NCBI GenBank assembly: GCA_030648645.1
Contig: JAUSHL010000023.1
Location: 1-44,903, forward strand
Direction of reading: 5' to 3'
Origin: Candidatus Daviesbacteria bacterium
GTDB taxonomy: Bacteria > Patescibacteriota > Microgenomatia > Daviesbacterales > UBA10151
DNA: 44,903 bases
Shown here one piece after another: positions 43,889 to 44,903 of this stretch (position 1 is the first letter of the stretch; each line of letters opens with the position of its first letter). The notes beneath the pieces were generated by a model, which worked only from the letters and a program-made list of their open reading frames with translations, made no database searches and was not told the DNA's origin. Made by a program: the position numbers and the translations under genes.

Positions 43889-44506
43889 TTAGTTGTCGAT
43901 GGAAGTTAATTTGAAAGCTAAATTAGCAGATGTACCTGCAACCGGAGCAAGGAATTTATTAGTATAACTTAGAGTGGTATTGGTTTCATAATCTTTTTGA
44001 AATTTGGCTATCTCATTTAAAAAGAAACTAACATGAGATCCCCAAGTTGGTGAGGCAGCATAAACCTTATTAATAGCATAAGGATCGTTTAATCCTTTGT
44101 TTAGATAGTTTTTTCGAAGTCCTTCGGAAACTGTAAAAATTCCGTCTCTCCAAGAATCAAAGTAAATGGCTTGTGTACCATAAACTCCCCATCCCCAGGC
44201 ATTATAGGAGTTATAAGGAACATGTTGTCCAAAGTAAGATTCAACGCCTGCAATTGCGGCAACCAGCTTCCAGTCAAGATTGTACTTGTCTGCAATTCTT
44301 ACAAAATCATCTGCATTGTCAGCCATAGGACTGTTATAAGACGTAAGGATCTTTTTAAGATTTTGGGCACGGTTATCCGGTAATTTTTCTGCCTGAATAC
44401 TGGCTAAAACCGCAGAGGCTCCGGCTGCCTTCTCCGCAGCATATGCGGTCGTTCTTGTCTGCAAAATTATTAACAATAGGATAACTATAAAGATTAACTT
44501 TTTCAT
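43889..44506 (-). CDS. Secreted glucosaminidase/lysozyme-like protein
   Basis: 205 aa. Signal peptide KKLIFIVILLLIILQTRTTAYAA. Domain: DNADDFVRIADKYNLDWKLVAAIAGVESYFGQHVP with the likely catalytic Glu, YNSYNAWGWGVYG, SWRDGIFTVSEGLRKNYL. This is the lysozyme-like fold of GlcNAcase/transglycosylase type. ATG at 44506 starts the signal peptide; the longer in-frame start would add 16 non-signal residues. A promoter and a hairpin with a U-run precede it. Paralogous to the partial gene at the right edge. Confidence 0.82.
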   Translation of the reverse strand: MKKLIFIVILLLIILQTRTTAYAAEKAAGASAVLASIQAEKLPDNRAQNLKKILTSYNSPMADNADDFVRIADKYNLDWKLVAAIAGVESYFGQHVPYNSYNAWGWGVYGTQAIYFDSWRDGIFTVSEGLRKNYLNKGLNDPYAINKVYAASPTWGSHVSFFLNEIAKFQKDYETNTTLSYTNKFLAPVAGTSANLAFKLTSIDN

Positions 44507-44531
44507 GGATATAGGCCGAGGGTTTGGCCCA

Positions 44532-44580
44532 TAAAAAAATCCTAACGTACGCATTGGAAAGAATGACGTACCTTAGGATC
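44532..44580 (-). terminator. Hairpin with U-run at the 5' end of the transcript (attenuator candidate)
   Basis: ATCCTAA-G-GTACG pairs with CGTAC-G-TTAGGAT (one internal mismatch), followed by TTTTTTT in the minus-strand sense: an intrinsic terminator. It begins within a few nt of the predicted transcription start, before the hydrolase gene at 44506. Confidence 0.65.
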
Positions 44581-44587
44581 TGGGGAA

Positions 44588-44616
44588 ATTATATACTAAA
44601 CTATAGGGTTTGTCAA
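44588..44616 (-). promoter_or_regulatory. Perfect sigma70 promoter of the glucosaminidase-like gene
   Basis: TTGACA, 17-nt spacer, TATAAT, all perfect. Predicted start near 44581, just before the hairpin. Confidence 0.85.
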
Positions 44617-44630
44617 GTACTGACTATGGG

Positions 44631-44903
44631 CTACTGCAGCTGTTCCATGAAGTGAGTTACCGAGGCTGCCCAGGCTCCAGTGTTGCTGGGGGTATATACC
44701 TTCATTATCTCTTCCGGTGTATCCAGACCGCGCGCAATATAGTTTTGAGCCAGGCCTCTCGTTACCGTGTCTATTGCTTCTTCGTAATTTGCAAATGTTT
44801 TGACTGTCCCCCCATATATACCAAAGCCCCAGCAGTTATTTGAGCCAGCTGGAGTTTTTAGACAAAGGTTCGATTCCTGCATGCCAATTGCCGGTAAAAG
44901 TTT
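44631..44903 (-). CDS. Glucosaminidase/lysozyme-like protein, partial (5' end beyond the window)
   Basis: The last 90 residues are visible. KLLPAIGMQESNLCLK holds the likely catalytic Glu; GSNNCWGFGIYG, FANYEEAIDTVTRGLAQNYI and TGAWAASVTHFMEQLQ align with the neighbouring gene at 43889 almost throughout, so the two are paralogues. The frame is open to the window edge. Confidence 0.8.
   Translation of the reverse strand, partial: KLLPAIGMQESNLCLKTPAGSNNCWGFGIYGGTVKTFANYEEAIDTVTRGLAQNYIARGLDTPEEIMKVYTPSNTGAWAASVTHFMEQLQ

Overview
The window reads as a low-GC, gene-dense chromosome segment from a bacterium of the Candidate Phyla Radiation (Patescibacteria), most likely of the Microgenomates type. 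The reasons are: stripped-down translation enzymes (PheT without its EMAP and FDX-ACB domains, ThrS without TGS), large Gram-positive-like type IV pilin clusters, DUF5663- and DUF5665-like proteins, a PaaX/Cas2-like regulator, and an archaeal-type TyrRS. TGA is used as a stop (for example at the ends of pilM and several pilin genes), so the code is standard and not the Gracilibacteria code. The lineage is an inference; no rRNA is present.

Layout. 1-190: edge of a dispersed palindromic repeat, then the promoter of the pilus operon. 191-11221 (+): thirteen prepilin or pilin-like genes in near-continuous overlap, followed by pilM, pilN and pilO. 11348-11983 (-): a PaaX/Cas2-like regulator bracketed by tandem 18-bp palindromes. 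12241-17881 (-): a housekeeping operon running recG, rpmF, nusB, an acyl-carrier-like gene, rnc, rpsP, khpA, trmD and a serine hydrolase. 17920-20599 (-): a DUF5663-like gene and a large coiled-coil membrane protein. 20674-25017: a small membrane protein, tyrS, an ABC exporter and an unknown gene. 25081-29403: two secreted transglycosylase-like proteins around a REP-associated transposase with its own palindromes, plus small genes. 29467-32657: tRNA-Tyr, a class A penicillin-binding protein and a small hypothetical. 32661-38837 (-): thrS, infC, rpmI, a small ORF, rplT, pheS and pheT. 38881-44903: a DUF5665-like gene, tRNA-Val, a hypothetical, a GH63-like glycosidase, tRNA-Leu, gatD-murT (peptidoglycan amidation) and two paralogous peptidoglycan hydrolases.

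How it fits together. One block builds a type IV pilus: inner-membrane PilMNO and many candidate subunits, with the motor genes elsewhere. A second block is ribosome and RNA biology. A third is wall synthesis and remodelling (PBP1A, MurT/GatD, four hydrolases).

The most unusual layer is not a gene but a repeat ecology. At least six families of short palindromes and a set of heptanucleotide tandem arrays (four perfect ones, each with exactly four 7-nt units) lie inside coding sequences without breaking the frame: recG, pheT, thrS, murT, gatD, trmD and several pilin leaders. Three pilin genes carry the same palindrome exactly at the prepilin-peptidase site, duplicating Gly-Phe-Thr. Other strong points are an archaeal-type TyrRS paired with a tRNA-Tyr that has C1:G72 and a short variable loop, an infC that appears to start with AUA, an acyl-carrier-like protein without its serine, and a recurring promoter layout with the -10 box 6-9 nt before the start codon, which implies leaderless mRNAs.
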